The notes: generated from the sequence alone by a model not told the origin. A stretch of 15,034 bases of DNA from Mailhella sp. (GCA_017411945.1 JAFQPD010000126.1:1-15034), one strand, 5' to 3'. Numbered from the stretch's first letter, positions 1 to 8,081 are shown. Translations and numbers: made by a program.

Positions 1-405
1 CTTGGCAGTGTTGAGGAGCTTCCATTCCAGCACCACGACTTCGATCTCGCCGGTGTGCAGGTTGGGATTGGCCATGCCTTCGGGGCGGGGACGCACACGG
101 CCCTTGATGGCCATGACGTATTCGCTGCGGATGACGTGGGCTTCAGCGTGGGCTTCGGGGGCAACTTCGGGGCTGAACACGACCTGAGTGAGGCCGTTGC
201 GGTCGCGCAGGTCAACAAAGATGAGGCCGCCGTGGTCGCGGCGGTACTGCACCCAGCCCATCAGGCACACGGTCTCACCATCATTGGCAATGGTAAGATC
301 ATTGCAGCTGTGGCTGCGCCGCCAGTCGCCCAGCGGCTTGATGAAGCGGGCATGTTCTTTCTGGACATCGACGACGGTCTTTTCCGTCTCAACAAACTGG
401 CTCAT
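1..405 (-). CDS. aspS: Aspartyl-tRNA synthetase, N-terminal part (cut by window edge)
   Basis: Charges tRNA-Asp (possibly also tRNA-Asn in an organism using the indirect route) with aspartate in the cytoplasm. Only the first 135 codons are present and the frame runs off the left edge. The visible part holds the N-terminal anticodon-binding OB fold, with the family block WVQYRRDHGGLIFVDLRDR and then the run ending GLTQVVFSPE. About 28 residues precede the point where most bacterial AspRS proteins begin (here SHSCNDL), so the protein has a short N-terminal extension. Two in-frame ATGs lie close together at 411 and 405. I chose 405 because an AGAGG ribosome site lies 9 nt upstream of it but only 3 nt before the other. 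It follows hisS by 15 nt on the same strand, so the two synthetase genes are very probably one transcript. Confidence 0.93.
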   Translation of the reverse strand, partial: MSQFVETEKTVVDVQKEHARFIKPLGDWRRSHSCNDLTIANDGETVCLMGWVQYRRDHGGLIFVDLRDRNGLTQVVFSPEVAPEAHAEAHVIRSEYVMAIKGRVRPRPEGMANPNLHTGEIEVVVLEWKLLNTAK

Positions 406-420
406 TACCATTAACCTCTT

Positions 421-1674
421 TTATGCTATGGTCAGGCTTTCAGCGACTTCAGCGGCAGGCACTTCGCGCTGTTCGCCCGATTCCATGTTTTTGACGATGA
501 CAGTACCAGCGGCAAGCTCGTTGGTACCGATGATGAGAGTGAAGCGGGCATTGGACTTGCCGGCCTGACGCATGGTGGCCTTCATGCTGCGGCTCTCGTA
601 GCCCATGGTGCCGGCGAAGCCGGCGCGGCGAAGGCTCTGGGCGAGGCCGAAGGCGGCGTCGCGGCAGGAATCGTCGAGCACGGCGACGTAGAAGTCGGGA
701 CGCTTTTCGGGAAGCTCACGACCTTCGAGCAGGAGGGCAAGGCGTTCCATGCCGCAGGCGAAGCCTATGCCGGGAACGGCAGGGCCGCCGAGCTGTTCCA
801 CGAGGCCGTCGTAGCGGCCGCCGCCAGCCACAGAGCCCTGAGAGCCGATCTCGTTGGAGACCACTTCCCAGGTGGTGCGGGTGTAATAGTCGAGGCCGCG
901 CACGAGGCGGTGATTGATCTGGTAGGGCACGCCTTCGGCGTCAAGGTGGCGGAGCACGGCGTCGAAGTGGGCCTTGCAGTCAGGGCATTCGTTCTCGAGG
1001 ATGACGGGAGCGGCGGCGGTGAGTTCCTTGCAGGTGGGGACTTTGCAGTCCAGCACGCGCAGGGGGTTGGTCTCGAGGCGGCGCCTGCAGTCGGGGCAGA
1101 GCTTGTCCTGATCGAGGGCGGCCAGCCAGTCATGCAGGGTCTTGCGGTACTGCGGGCGGCAGGAAGAACAGCCGAGAGAGTTGATCTGCAGGGTGAGGTT
1201 CTTCAGGCCGAGCTTGCCGAGGAATTCCATCATCATGCAGATGATCTCGGCATCGGCTTCCGGCTCCTTGGGGCCGAGGCATTCGCAGTTGATCTGATGG
1301 AACTGGCGCATGCGGCCCTTCTGGGGGCGTTCGTGGCGGAACATGGGGCCTATGGTGAAGAACTTGCTCACGGCCTCGCGGGCGTGCACGCCGTTCTCGA
1401 TATAGGCGCGCATGACGCCGGCAGTGGCTTCGGGGCGCAGGGTCATGGAGCGGCCCTTGCTGTCCTGAATGCAGTACATCTCCTTCTGCACCACGTCGGT
1501 CTCAGTACCGATGCCGCGGCAGAAAAGGTCAGTATATTCCATGAGGGGGGTGCGAAGTTCGCCGAAACCGTAGCGGGGGAACACCTCGCGGGCAGTGGCT
1601 TCCATCATCTCGAACAGACGGGAAGATTCCTGAAAATGGTCGGCAAAGCCCTTGATAGCCTGAATCTGTGCCAT
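421..1674 (-). CDS. hisS: Histidyl-tRNA synthetase
   Basis: Class II aminoacyl-tRNA synthetase that activates histidine and charges tRNA-His. The 417-residue length is normal. Visible blocks: the motif 1 region (RTPLMEYTDLF, residues 41-51); motif 2 with its ATP-binding arginine (GPMFRHERPQKGRMRQFHQ, 109-127); the histidine-specific LVRGLDYYTRTTWEV (257-271); GGGRYDGLVEQLGG (284-297); and motif 3 GIGFACGMERLALLL (302-316), followed by a C-terminal anticodon domain. The insertion domain carries eight cysteines in four pairs (about 169/172, 193/196, 210/215, 230/233). An upstream in-frame TTG would add five residues, but GGAG sits 6 nt before the ATG at 1674, so that is the start. First gene of the hisS-aspS unit, downstream of a strong sigma-70-like promoter. 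Confidence 0.97.
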   Translation of the reverse strand: MAQIQAIKGFADHFQESSRLFEMMEATAREVFPRYGFGELRTPLMEYTDLFCRGIGTETDVVQKEMYCIQDSKGRSMTLRPEATAGVMRAYIENGVHAREAVSKFFTIGPMFRHERPQKGRMRQFHQINCECLGPKEPEADAEIICMMMEFLGKLGLKNLTLQINSLGCSSCRPQYRKTLHDWLAALDQDKLCPDCRRRLETNPLRVLDCKVPTCKELTAAAPVILENECPDCKAHFDAVLRHLDAEGVPYQINHRLVRGLDYYTRTTWEVVSNEIGSQGSVAGGGRYDGLVEQLGGPAVPGIGFACGMERLALLLEGRELPEKRPDFYVAVLDDSCRDAAFGLAQSLRRAGFAGTMGYESRSMKATMRQAGKSNARFTLIIGTNELAAGTVIVKNMESGEQREVPAAEVAESLTIA

Positions 1675-1706
1675 GACTGACTCCAGCAAAATTGAAATAG
1701 CAAATG

Positions 1707-1735
1707 AGATTAGGCCGATTTCCGCCCATTGTCAA
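1707..1735 (-). promoter_or_regulatory. Sigma-70-type promoter of hisS-aspS
   Basis: On the minus strand, a perfect -35 TTGACA (1730-1735) is followed after exactly 17 bases by TAATCT as -10 (1707-1712, four or five matches to consensus depending on weighting). The predicted transcript start is near 1700, giving a leader of about 26 nt. That is too short for a T-box or other long leader regulation, so constitutive expression is likely. Confidence 0.85.
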
Positions 1736-1955
1736 AGATTTCAGCATAACCGAGGCCGTTTGCCCTTCAGGAAAAGAAAAGTTTAGGAAAGAGCCCTTTT
1801 TCTTTGCGCCCAAAGCACTCAGGATTCATTGCGAAGGGCTGAGAAAAATGCCAGAATGACGCAGTTTTTGCCCTTTTCCGGAAAGCCCCTGCTCGGCTGC
1901 CCCGGAAATATCCGCCCCTTCGCGTTTTCCCAAAAGCCCAGCCCTGTTTTCTGCC
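1736..1955. other. Divergent intergenic region between hisS and the antiporter gene
   Basis: This stretch separates the divergent hisS and antiporter genes. It contains only weak dyads: CTTTG-CGCC-CAAAG at 1802-1815, and AGCCCTT near 1792 facing AAGGGCT near 1833. I see no convincing plus-strand sigma-70 promoter for the antiporter gene and no terminator. The plus-strand promoter may be of another class or simply degenerate. Confidence 0.5.
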
Positions 1956-3992
1956 ATGGAAGAACTCATCCTGAGAGAGATAGCCGTCCTTTTCCTTCTC
2001 TCCATCGTCGTCGTCCTCGTCTGCCATCGCTTCCGCCTCCCTTCCATAGTAGGCTTCCTGCTCACGGGCGTTCTCTGCGGCCCTTCGGCTCTCGGCCTCA
2101 TCCCCAACAAGGAGGCTGTGGATATCATGGCCGAAGTTGGCGTGGCCTTCCTCATGTTCACCATAGGCATGGAGCTTTCCAGCAAGGAGCTGGTACGCAT
2201 GAAGAGGCCCCTCCTGCTGGGCGGCACGGCTCAGGTCGTGCTCACCATGGCGGCGGTGTTCGGCCTCACCTTCTGGTGGAGCGGCATGCGCCTCGGCCTT
2301 GTGTACGGATGCATGGTCACGCTTTCCTCCACGGCCATAGTGCTCAGCCTTCTCCAGCAGAAGGCGCAGATGGACTCTCCGCAGGGGCGCACCTGCCTTG
2401 CCGTGCTCATCTTCCAGGACCTCGCCATCGTCCCCATGGTGCTCATGCTCCCGCTTCTGAGCGGCGGGCTCGCCGTGGACCTCCATTCCATGGCCCTCGC
2501 CGCTGGCAAGGGCGTGCTCACCATCCTCGGCATACTTCTCTTCGGCAAGTTCGTCCTGCCCAAGCTGATGTTCAGCGTGGTGCGCGCCAGAAGCCGCGAG
2601 CTCATGCTCATGACCACGCTGGGCCTCTGCCTCGCCGTTGCGCTCATCACCTACAAGATAGGCCTCTCGCTGGCCCTCGGCGCGTTCCTCGCCGGCCTCA
2701 TGCTTGCCGAATCGGAATACAGCCTGAACACGCTGGAAACCATGCTTCCCTTCAAGGAAGTGTTCTCCAGCATCTTCTTCATGTCCGTAGGCATGCTGCT
2801 CGACGTGCAGTTCTTCGTTACGAACATACCCATCATCCTTGCGGCGGCCTCGGCCATCATAGCGGTGAAGATACTCATGACCATGCCCGCCGTGCTGCTC
2901 CTGAACTATTCCCTGCGCACGGCCCTGCTGGCGGCCTTCAGCCTCGCTCAGGTTGGCGAATTCTCCTTCGTGCTGGCCAAATCCGCCCTTGGCCTGGGCC
3001 TGCTCTCCGACAGTGCCTACCAGGTCTTCCTTGCCTCCAGCATCCTCACCATGGTGCTCACCCCGCTGTTCATCAATGTTGCCCCGGCGGCGGCAAACCT
3101 GCTCCTGTGCCGCTTCGGCCTTACCAAGGACTGCCCCGACTCCAGCCAGCCCTCGCCCGACGAAGCCGACATGGAAGAGGAAAATGAGGGCGGCATCATA
3201 CGCGACGGCCGCCTGCTCAAGGACCACCTCATCATCATAGGCTTCGGCATAGGCGGCAAGATCATGGCCCGCGGCGCCAAGGCCTGCGGCATCCCCTACG
3301 TCATCTCAGAAATGAACCCCGACACCGTGGCCCGCTACCGCGACACCGAGCCCATCCGCCACGGCGACGCATCCTTCCCGCTGGTCCTGGAGCATCTGGG
3401 CGTAGCTACGGCCCGCTCCCTCACCCTGCTCATCTCCGACCCGGCGGGCGGCCGAGGCATCATCGCCAACGCGCGCGCCATGAACCCTTCGCTCTACATC
3501 ATCGTGCGCACACGCTACCTCGGCAATATCGACCATTACCGCGAACTGGGAGCGGACGAGGTCATCCCCGAAGAATTCGAGACCTCTCTGGAAGTCTTCG
3601 CCCGCGTGCTGAACCGCTACCTCGTGCCCCGGCAGGACATCGACCGCTATGTGGATACCATCCGCCGAGAGAACTACGGCATGGCCCGCCGCCTCGACAT
3701 GGGCGGCTCCGTCATGCACTGCCTGCCCGACCTCCAACTGACGGCCCTTGCAGTGGAAGAGCATTCCCCTCTGGCGGGAAAAACGCTCGGCGAAGCGGCC
3801 CTGCGCCGCGAACACGGCGTCACTGCCGCAGGACTTCGCCGCGGTGAAGAGATAAACAGCACGCCCGATGCGAATACGATGATGCTCCCCGGCGACATCG
3901 TCTACCTGCTCGCCACGCAGGAAGCCGTCAATGCCGCCGCAGGCCTCTTCCTCAGCAGAAAGGAAGAACATGCCGAGGCCAAGGAGCTCTGA
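1956..3992 (+). CDS. CPA2-family cation:proton antiporter with C-terminal TrkA/RCK domains (KefB/YbaL-like)
   Basis: Inner-membrane monovalent cation (probably K+ or Na+)/H+ antiporter of 678 residues. Residues 1-385 form the hydrophobic Na/H-exchanger domain of about 12-13 segments. It has the family features SSTAIVLSLL (124-133), FQDLAIVP with Q154 and D155 in the ion-path position, LGAFLAGLMLAESEYS (241-256) and the IFFMSVGMLLD run (273-283). An acidic linker (about 391-420) leads to an RCK-N/TrkA-N Rossmann fold (422-550) with G429-F-G431-I-G433-G and an acidic residue E452 after the second strand, consistent with NAD(H) binding. A TrkA-C-like module fills about 590-665. No clear ribosome site precedes the ATG at 1956, but the protein starts where family members do and no upstream in-frame ATG exists. 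The stop overlaps the dprA start (TGATG), so translation is coupled. The transported ion cannot be read from the sequence. Confidence 0.9.
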   Translation: MEELILREIAVLFLLSIVVVLVCHRFRLPSIVGFLLTGVLCGPSALGLIPNKEAVDIMAEVGVAFLMFTIGMELSSKELVRMKRPLLLGGTAQVVLTMAAVFGLTFWWSGMRLGLVYGCMVTLSSTAIVLSLLQQKAQMDSPQGRTCLAVLIFQDLAIVPMVLMLPLLSGGLAVDLHSMALAAGKGVLTILGILLFGKFVLPKLMFSVVRARSRELMLMTTLGLCLAVALITYKIGLSLALGAFLAGLMLAESEYSLNTLETMLPFKEVFSSIFFMSVGMLLDVQFFVTNIPIILAAASAIIAVKILMTMPAVLLLNYSLRTALLAAFSLAQVGEFSFVLAKSALGLGLLSDSAYQVFLASSILTMVLTPLFINVAPAAANLLLCRFGLTKDCPDSSQPSPDEADMEEENEGGIIRDGRLLKDHLIIIGFGIGGKIMARGAKACGIPYVISEMNPDTVARYRDTEPIRHGDASFPLVLEHLGVATARSLTLLISDPAGGRGIIANARAMNPSLYIIVRTRYLGNIDHYRELGADEVIPEEFETSLEVFARVLNRYLVPRQDIDRYVDTIRRENYGMARRLDMGGSVMHCLPDLQLTALAVEEHSPLAGKTLGEAALRREHGVTAAGLRRGEEINSTPDANTMMLPGDIVYLLATQEAVNAAAGLFLSRKEEHAEAKEL

Positions 3993-5227
3993 TGCCGGAC
4001 TGCTCCGCCCTCTCCGCTCTGGACGACGCTGGCCGCCGGGAATACTGGGCGGCTCTGGCACTGCGCTGCACCAGGGAGCTGAACTCTCTGGAAGCGGCGA
4101 ATCTCCTCCGGCATTTCGGTTCGGCCTACGAAGCCCTGCAGGATGTCCGCCTCTGGCCTGAAGCCGGCGTTCCCCTGAAAAAAGCCGAACACTTCCTTGA
4201 CGACAGCTGGCGTTCCAAAGCCCGGCCGGAATGGGATGCCGCCAAGGCACTGAAAGGCCGCATAGTCCTGTGGACGGACCCGCTCTTCCCGCCCCAGCTC
4301 AAGGAAGTGGACGCCGCGCCTGCCCTGCTCTACGCCAAGGGCGACCTTACTCTGCTCAGCGCGCCCTGCGTGGCCGTCGTCGGTTCGCGCAAATGCTCGC
4401 AGGCCGCTGAGGATTTCGCCTCCCGCATAGCTGAAGACCTCTCGCGGGCAGGAGTGACCGTTGTTTCCGGCCTCGCCTTCGGCATAGACGGGCGGGCCCA
4501 GCGTTCCGCACTGCGCGGTTCGGGGCGCACCATCGCCGTCATGGCCGGAGGTGTGGACATCCCCTACCCGGCCCATCACTCCGAGCTTTACGCCAAGGTG
4601 GCGGCCTCCGGCCTCATCGTCAGTGAATTCCCGCCCGGCACCAAGGCGCACCCGGGTTATTTCCCGGTGAGGAATCGCATCGTCAGCGGACTTTCCCTGG
4701 GCGCACTTGTGGTCGAGGCCCGAAGCGTGAAGAGCGGCAGCCTCATCACTGCCCGCCTTGCCGTCGAACAGGGGCGCAACGTCTATGTGCCTGCCCCGGA
4801 TGCCTTCCACGGCATCTACGGCGAAGGAACGAAACAGCTCCTCATGGACGGAGCTTTCCCCGTCTACCGCGCCGATGACCTTCTGGCCGACCTCTTCCCG
4901 CATCTGAAGCAGGCTCTTCGGCCCAAGCCTGAGCCGAAGCAGGAAGAGCACTTCGCAAGGTCCGCTGCACCTTCCGCCCAGCCTGTACCGGAAAAGCCCG
5001 TTCCTCCTGCCGCGCCATCCACAACGACTCCCGCGATGGGCGACGATGAAGCCCTTCTTCTCAGCCTTCTTCAGGCCGCACCGCTCTGCCCGGACGACCT
5101 TCTCCTCTCCGCGCAGGAAAAAGACGCTGGCTGGAACGCTCCGCGCCTGCTCTCCGCGCTCATGATGCTGGAAGTGAAGGGGCTGGTCCGCCGCCTCTCG
5201 GATTCCCGCTACGAGGTCCGCCCATGA
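3992..5227 (+). CDS. dprA: DNA processing protein DprA (Smf)
   Basis: Single-stranded-DNA-binding protein that loads RecA during natural transformation and is widespread even in bacteria not known to be competent. 411 residues: an N-terminal helical (SAM-like) region about 20-70; the Rossmann-type DprA domain about 90-305 with GSRKCS (131-136), SGLAFGID (159-166), and FPVRNRIVSGLS (224-235), the hallmark block; then a proline/alanine-rich linker (about 308-349); and a C-terminal winged-helix domain (350-411). The segment VYVPAPDAFHGIYGEGTK (264-281) departs from the more usual PG...GTN pattern. It overlaps the upstream antiporter gene by 1 nt and the downstream xerC by 4 nt (ATGA), so it sits in the middle of a coupled operon. 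Confidence 0.95.
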   Translation: MPDCSALSALDDAGRREYWAALALRCTRELNSLEAANLLRHFGSAYEALQDVRLWPEAGVPLKKAEHFLDDSWRSKARPEWDAAKALKGRIVLWTDPLFPPQLKEVDAAPALLYAKGDLTLLSAPCVAVVGSRKCSQAAEDFASRIAEDLSRAGVTVVSGLAFGIDGRAQRSALRGSGRTIAVMAGGVDIPYPAHHSELYAKVAASGLIVSEFPPGTKAHPGYFPVRNRIVSGLSLGALVVEARSVKSGSLITARLAVEQGRNVYVPAPDAFHGIYGEGTKQLLMDGAFPVYRADDLLADLFPHLKQALRPKPEPKQEEHFARSAAPSAQPVPEKPVPPAAPSTTTPAMGDDEALLLSLLQAAPLCPDDLLLSAQEKDAGWNAPRLLSALMMLEVKGLVRRLSDSRYEVRP

Positions 5228-6186
5228 GACGCATAGACGCCATCTCCTCTCAGCTTCCCGACAGCGCAAAGCTCTTTCTGGCGTGGATGGAATACCAGAA
5301 GGGAGCTTCCGAAGCCACGGTGGAAGCCTACGCTCAGGACGTTCTGGATTTCGAAGGATATCTGGAAGAGTTCGGCGTTTCTCTGGCCAACCCTGCCGGC
5401 ATCGACAGGCAGATGGTGCAGGGCTTCATGGCCCACCTGTTCCGCAAAGGCATCGCTCCAAGTTCCCGCGCCCGAAAGCTCTCGGCCCTGCGCTCCCTGT
5501 TCCGGCATCTCCAGCGCACGCACAAGGTGGATGCCGACCCCACGGCCGGAGTACGCAACCCCAAGCAGGACCAGCGTCACCCAGCCATGCTCAACGTGGA
5601 CCAGATGTTCACCCTGCTGTCTGAGGCAGGGAAGGACGGCCCCGCCTCTTCCGCCGTGTGCGATGCGGAAGACGCCCTCGCCCTGCGCGACAAGGCCCTG
5701 CTGGAACTGCTCTACGGCTCAGGCCTGCGCATCTCCGAAGCCCTCGGCCTCGATGTGGACGACATACGCCCCGGAGCGAACGCCCTGCTCGTCATGGGCA
5801 AGGGCTCGAAGCAGAGGCAGGTGCTCTTGAGCGACACCTGCACGGCCGCCCTCAGCCGCTGGATGGCAGCTCGCATCCATGTCCCGCCCCAGCGCGGAGA
5901 ACTTGCCCTTTTCATCGGGAAGCGAGGAAAAAGGCTGGACCGCAGGCAGGCGGCCCGCCTCCTCGATGAGCATGCGAAGCTGGCAGGCATACCCCAGCAC
6001 GTTTCCCCGCACGACCTGCGCCATTCCTTCGCCACCCACATGCTGGAAGGCGGGGCCGACCTGCGCGCCGTGCAGGAACTGCTCGGCCACAGCCGCATCT
6101 CCACCACGCAGCGTTACACGCATCTCGACCTCAACGCCCTCACCCGCATCTACGACGCCGCGCATCCCCTTTCCAAAAAAAATTGA
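5224..6186 (+). CDS. xerC: Tyrosine recombinase XerC
   Basis: Site-specific recombinase that with XerD resolves chromosome dimers at dif. 320 residues. An N-terminal SAM-like core-binding domain (about 12-110) includes ARKLSALRSLFRHL. The catalytic domain has all expected residues: R169 (GLRISEAL), K193 (GKGSKQR), H263 and R266 (HDLRHSFATHML), H289 (LGHSRISTTQ) and nucleophile Y298 (RYTH). The C-terminal pattern HLDLNALTRIYDAAHP is XerC-like rather than XerD-like. The gene also sits next to dprA, as its XerC-type relative does in Bacillus, which supports the name. It starts inside the dprA stop codon (ATGA). The last codons are an A8 run that also encodes the U-tract of the convergent Rnf operon's terminator. 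Confidence 0.92.
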   Translation: MRRIDAISSQLPDSAKLFLAWMEYQKGASEATVEAYAQDVLDFEGYLEEFGVSLANPAGIDRQMVQGFMAHLFRKGIAPSSRARKLSALRSLFRHLQRTHKVDADPTAGVRNPKQDQRHPAMLNVDQMFTLLSEAGKDGPASSAVCDAEDALALRDKALLELLYGSGLRISEALGLDVDDIRPGANALLVMGKGSKQRQVLLSDTCTAALSRWMAARIHVPPQRGELALFIGKRGKRLDRRQAARLLDEHAKLAGIPQHVSPHDLRHSFATHMLEGGADLRAVQELLGHSRISTTQRYTHLDLNALTRIYDAAHPLSKKN

Positions 6187-6212
6187 GCGCCTGCACGTTT
6201 CCGTACAGACGC
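6175..6212 (-). terminator. Rho-independent terminator of the cytochrome-rnf-apbE operon
   Basis: Read on the minus strand, an 11-bp stem (6202-6212 with 6187-6197) closes a GAAA loop (6198-6201). All pairs form, two of them G-U. After TCAA comes a run of eight T (6182-6175). It lies 34 bp beyond the apbE stop. Read on the plus strand the same stem has two C-A mismatches and no following T-run, so it is directional. The T-run is the complement of the last lysine codons of xerC. Confidence 0.85.
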
Positions 6213-6245
6213 CCGGAGGGGGGACTATCTTTCTCTGCCGAAAGC

Positions 6246-7199
6246 TCAGGCCCAGCGGCTGGAACGATGCACGCTTCCGTCTGGCATGATGAGGCAGCAG
6301 GACGCATGCGGCATGCGCTCGATGAAAGCCATGGGATCAGGCATGACGCAAAGGGCCGTGGCGAGGGCATCGGCTTCCATGGCCGTAGGAGCGATGACCG
6401 TGGCACTCAGCGGACGAACGCCCTTGCGGCCCAGCGGGTCGACGAGATGCCCGAAACCTCTGGCGGCAGACTCGTAGTTGCCGGAAGTAGCCATGGCCTG
6501 CCCCTTGAGGGAGCATACCGCGGGATAGGCGGTCTTCCCTTCGTACTTGCCGGGGTTCTCCACAGCGACTTTCCAGGGCTTTCCAGCCTTGGAGCCATGG
6601 GCGACGATATCGCCGCCGGCATTGATGAGGAAGTCGCGCACGCCTGCACGGAGCAGATGCTTCGCGCCGAGGTCGGCTATGTAGCCCTTGGCAATGCCGT
6701 CGAGGCTCATCTTCATGCCTTCACGCTCAAAGCGCACCGTGTGCCCATCCATGCGAACGCGGCCCATGCCCACGAGAGCACGGGCTTCTTCCATGCCGGC
6801 GCCCTTTTCCAGAGCCTCCACCATAGGGAGGACGGTGGGGTCGAAGGCTCCGCCCGTGCTCTGATGCACGCGGGAAGCGGCAGAGATGACTTCCACGGCT
6901 TCGGCGGGAAGATCGCGCAGGCTGCCGGCGGCATTGAGCTGGCCGAGGGCGGAAGAGCTGTCGAAACGAGTGAGCAGAGCTTCAGCGCGGGACATGGCGC
7001 CAAAGGCTCCAGCCAGAGCTTCGGCGGCATGGACTTCACTGAGGCCGTGCGTCGTCACGGTGACGAAAGTGCCCATCATGAGGCGGGTCTCCGTCTGCAG
7101 GGCAGACTTCATGCCCACGGAAGCGAAAGCAGGGAACGGAACAGCGGCAAGCACGGCGGCGCCGGCGAGCTGTTTGAGGAAAGAACGGCGGTCGATCAT
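6246..7199 (-). CDS. apbE: FAD:protein FMN transferase ApbE (Tat-exported)
   Basis: Transfers FMN from FAD to a threonine or serine in target flavoproteins on the periplasmic side. Here the obvious client is RnfG of the same operon. 317 residues, with an N-terminal twin-arginine signal (DRRSFLK, residues 3-9, then a hydrophobic stretch) and a likely AFA cleavage site near 26. There is no lipobox, unlike many ApbE lipoproteins. Family motifs: GGAFDPTV (116-123), SLDGIAKGYIAD (165-176), INAGGDI (192-198), TSGNYE (238-243), HLVDP (251-255) and DALATAL (277-283) with D277 and T281 in the Mg-binding positions. The start at 7199 has AGAGG 5 nt upstream. It is the last gene of the Rnf operon, 12 nt after rnfB, and is followed by the terminator. 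Confidence 0.95.
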   Translation of the reverse strand: MIDRRSFLKQLAGAAVLAAVPFPAFASVGMKSALQTETRLMMGTFVTVTTHGLSEVHAAEALAGAFGAMSRAEALLTRFDSSSALGQLNAAGSLRDLPAEAVEVISAASRVHQSTGGAFDPTVLPMVEALEKGAGMEEARALVGMGRVRMDGHTVRFEREGMKMSLDGIAKGYIADLGAKHLLRAGVRDFLINAGGDIVAHGSKAGKPWKVAVENPGKYEGKTAYPAVCSLKGQAMATSGNYESAARGFGHLVDPLGRKGVRPLSATVIAPTAMEADALATALCVMPDPMAFIERMPHASCCLIMPDGSVHRSSRWA

Positions 7200-7211
7200 A
7201 GATACCTCTGC

Positions 7212-8081
7212 TTAGGCGGCGGGCTGACTGTTTTCCTGGGCGGGAGCCTCGGCGGCAGGAGCTGCCGCAGGAGCGGACACATGGCGGCGATGGATAATGC
7301 CGCGGGGGCAGCCCTTGGCGCAGGCCTGATCGCAGTCGCCTTCATAGTTGAGGCAGGCCATGTGGTCGATGACGATCTTCGAACCCTGCATGGAAATGGC
7401 CTTGGCCGGGCAGAGCTTCACACACTTGGAGCAGTGGATGCAGCCGACGGAGCAAACGTCCATAACGGCCTTGCCCTTGTCCTGCGTCGAGCAGGAGATG
7501 GCGATCTTGGAGCGCTTGGGGATGAGTTCGAGCACGCCGCGAGGGCAGGCCTTCACGCAGGAGCCGCAGCCGGTGCAGACCTGGGAGTTCACCTTGGCCA
7601 CGCCGTCGGCAAGATAAATGCCGTCGAAGGAGCAAGCCTTCACGCAGTCGCCGAAGCCAAGGCAGGAGTAGGTGCACTGGTCGGCACCGCGATGCAGTGC
7701 GGCAACGGCGGCGCAGGTGGAGATGCCCTGGTAGTCGAAACGGCGCAGTACCTTGCCGTGGTTCTTGTCGCAGCGGCGGTACACGCGCAGGGGTTCCATT
7801 TCAGCGGTGAGCTTGCCGGTGAGTTCACCTATGGCGGCGGCGCACTGGGGCCCGCCCACCACGCAGAGGTTGGGAGAAACGGATTCATCGTTCACCACGG
7901 CCACGGCATAGCCTTCGCAGCCGGCGTAGCCGCAGCCGCCGCAGTTGGCGCCGGGCAGGGTCTCGCAGATCTTCTCCACGCGCGGATCTTCCGGAACGGC
8001 GAACACTTTCGACGCCACAGCCAGCAGGGCCGCAGCAACCAGCCCCAGGGCAGACAACGCTATAACAGACGTAAGGACCAT
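7212..8081 (-). CDS. rnfB: Rnf complex subunit RnfB (polyferredoxin)
   Basis: Electron-entry subunit that exchanges electrons with soluble ferredoxin. 289 residues: a membrane anchor (2-28); the RnfB-specific cluster domain C47-x2-C50-x4-C55...C73; then four ferredoxin-like cysteine sets, C136/140/146/150, C169/172/175/179, C210-C224 (C210, C214, C217, C220, C224) and C243/250/254/258; and an Ala/Pro-rich tail (269-289). This is the long form of RnfB also found in anaerobes such as clostridia, rather than the short gammaproteobacterial form. The last set has the spacing CX6CX3CX3CP, wider than a standard CX2CX2CX3CP. AAGGAA lies 6 nt before the ATG. Between rnfA (43 nt upstream) and apbE. Confidence 0.95.
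   Translation of the reverse strand: MVLTSVIALSALGLVAAALLAVASKVFAVPEDPRVEKICETLPGANCGGCGYAGCEGYAVAVVNDESVSPNLCVVGGPQCAAAIGELTGKLTAEMEPLRVYRRCDKNHGKVLRRFDYQGISTCAAVAALHRGADQCTYSCLGFGDCVKACSFDGIYLADGVAKVNSQVCTGCGSCVKACPRGVLELIPKRSKIAISCSTQDKGKAVMDVCSVGCIHCSKCVKLCPAKAISMQGSKIVIDHMACLNYEGDCDQACAKGCPRGIIHRRHVSAPAAAPAAEAPAQENSQPAA

Noticed and set aside
1792..1839. AGCCCTT...AAGGGCT dyad with nested CTTTG/CAAAG as a terminator or leader structure
   Set aside because: Stems are short, the loop is long, and neither neighbouring gene's 3' end lies here; compatible with chance.
1767..3227. Long minus-strand open frame of 486 codons opposite the antiporter gene
   Set aside because: It is the complement of a high-GC coding gene; the protein is a His/Glu/Gly-rich shadow without domains, while the plus strand encodes an intact transporter.
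6187..6245. Terminator for xerC on the plus strand
   Set aside because: The hairpin has two C-A mismatches in this direction and is followed by a G-rich sequence without a T-run.
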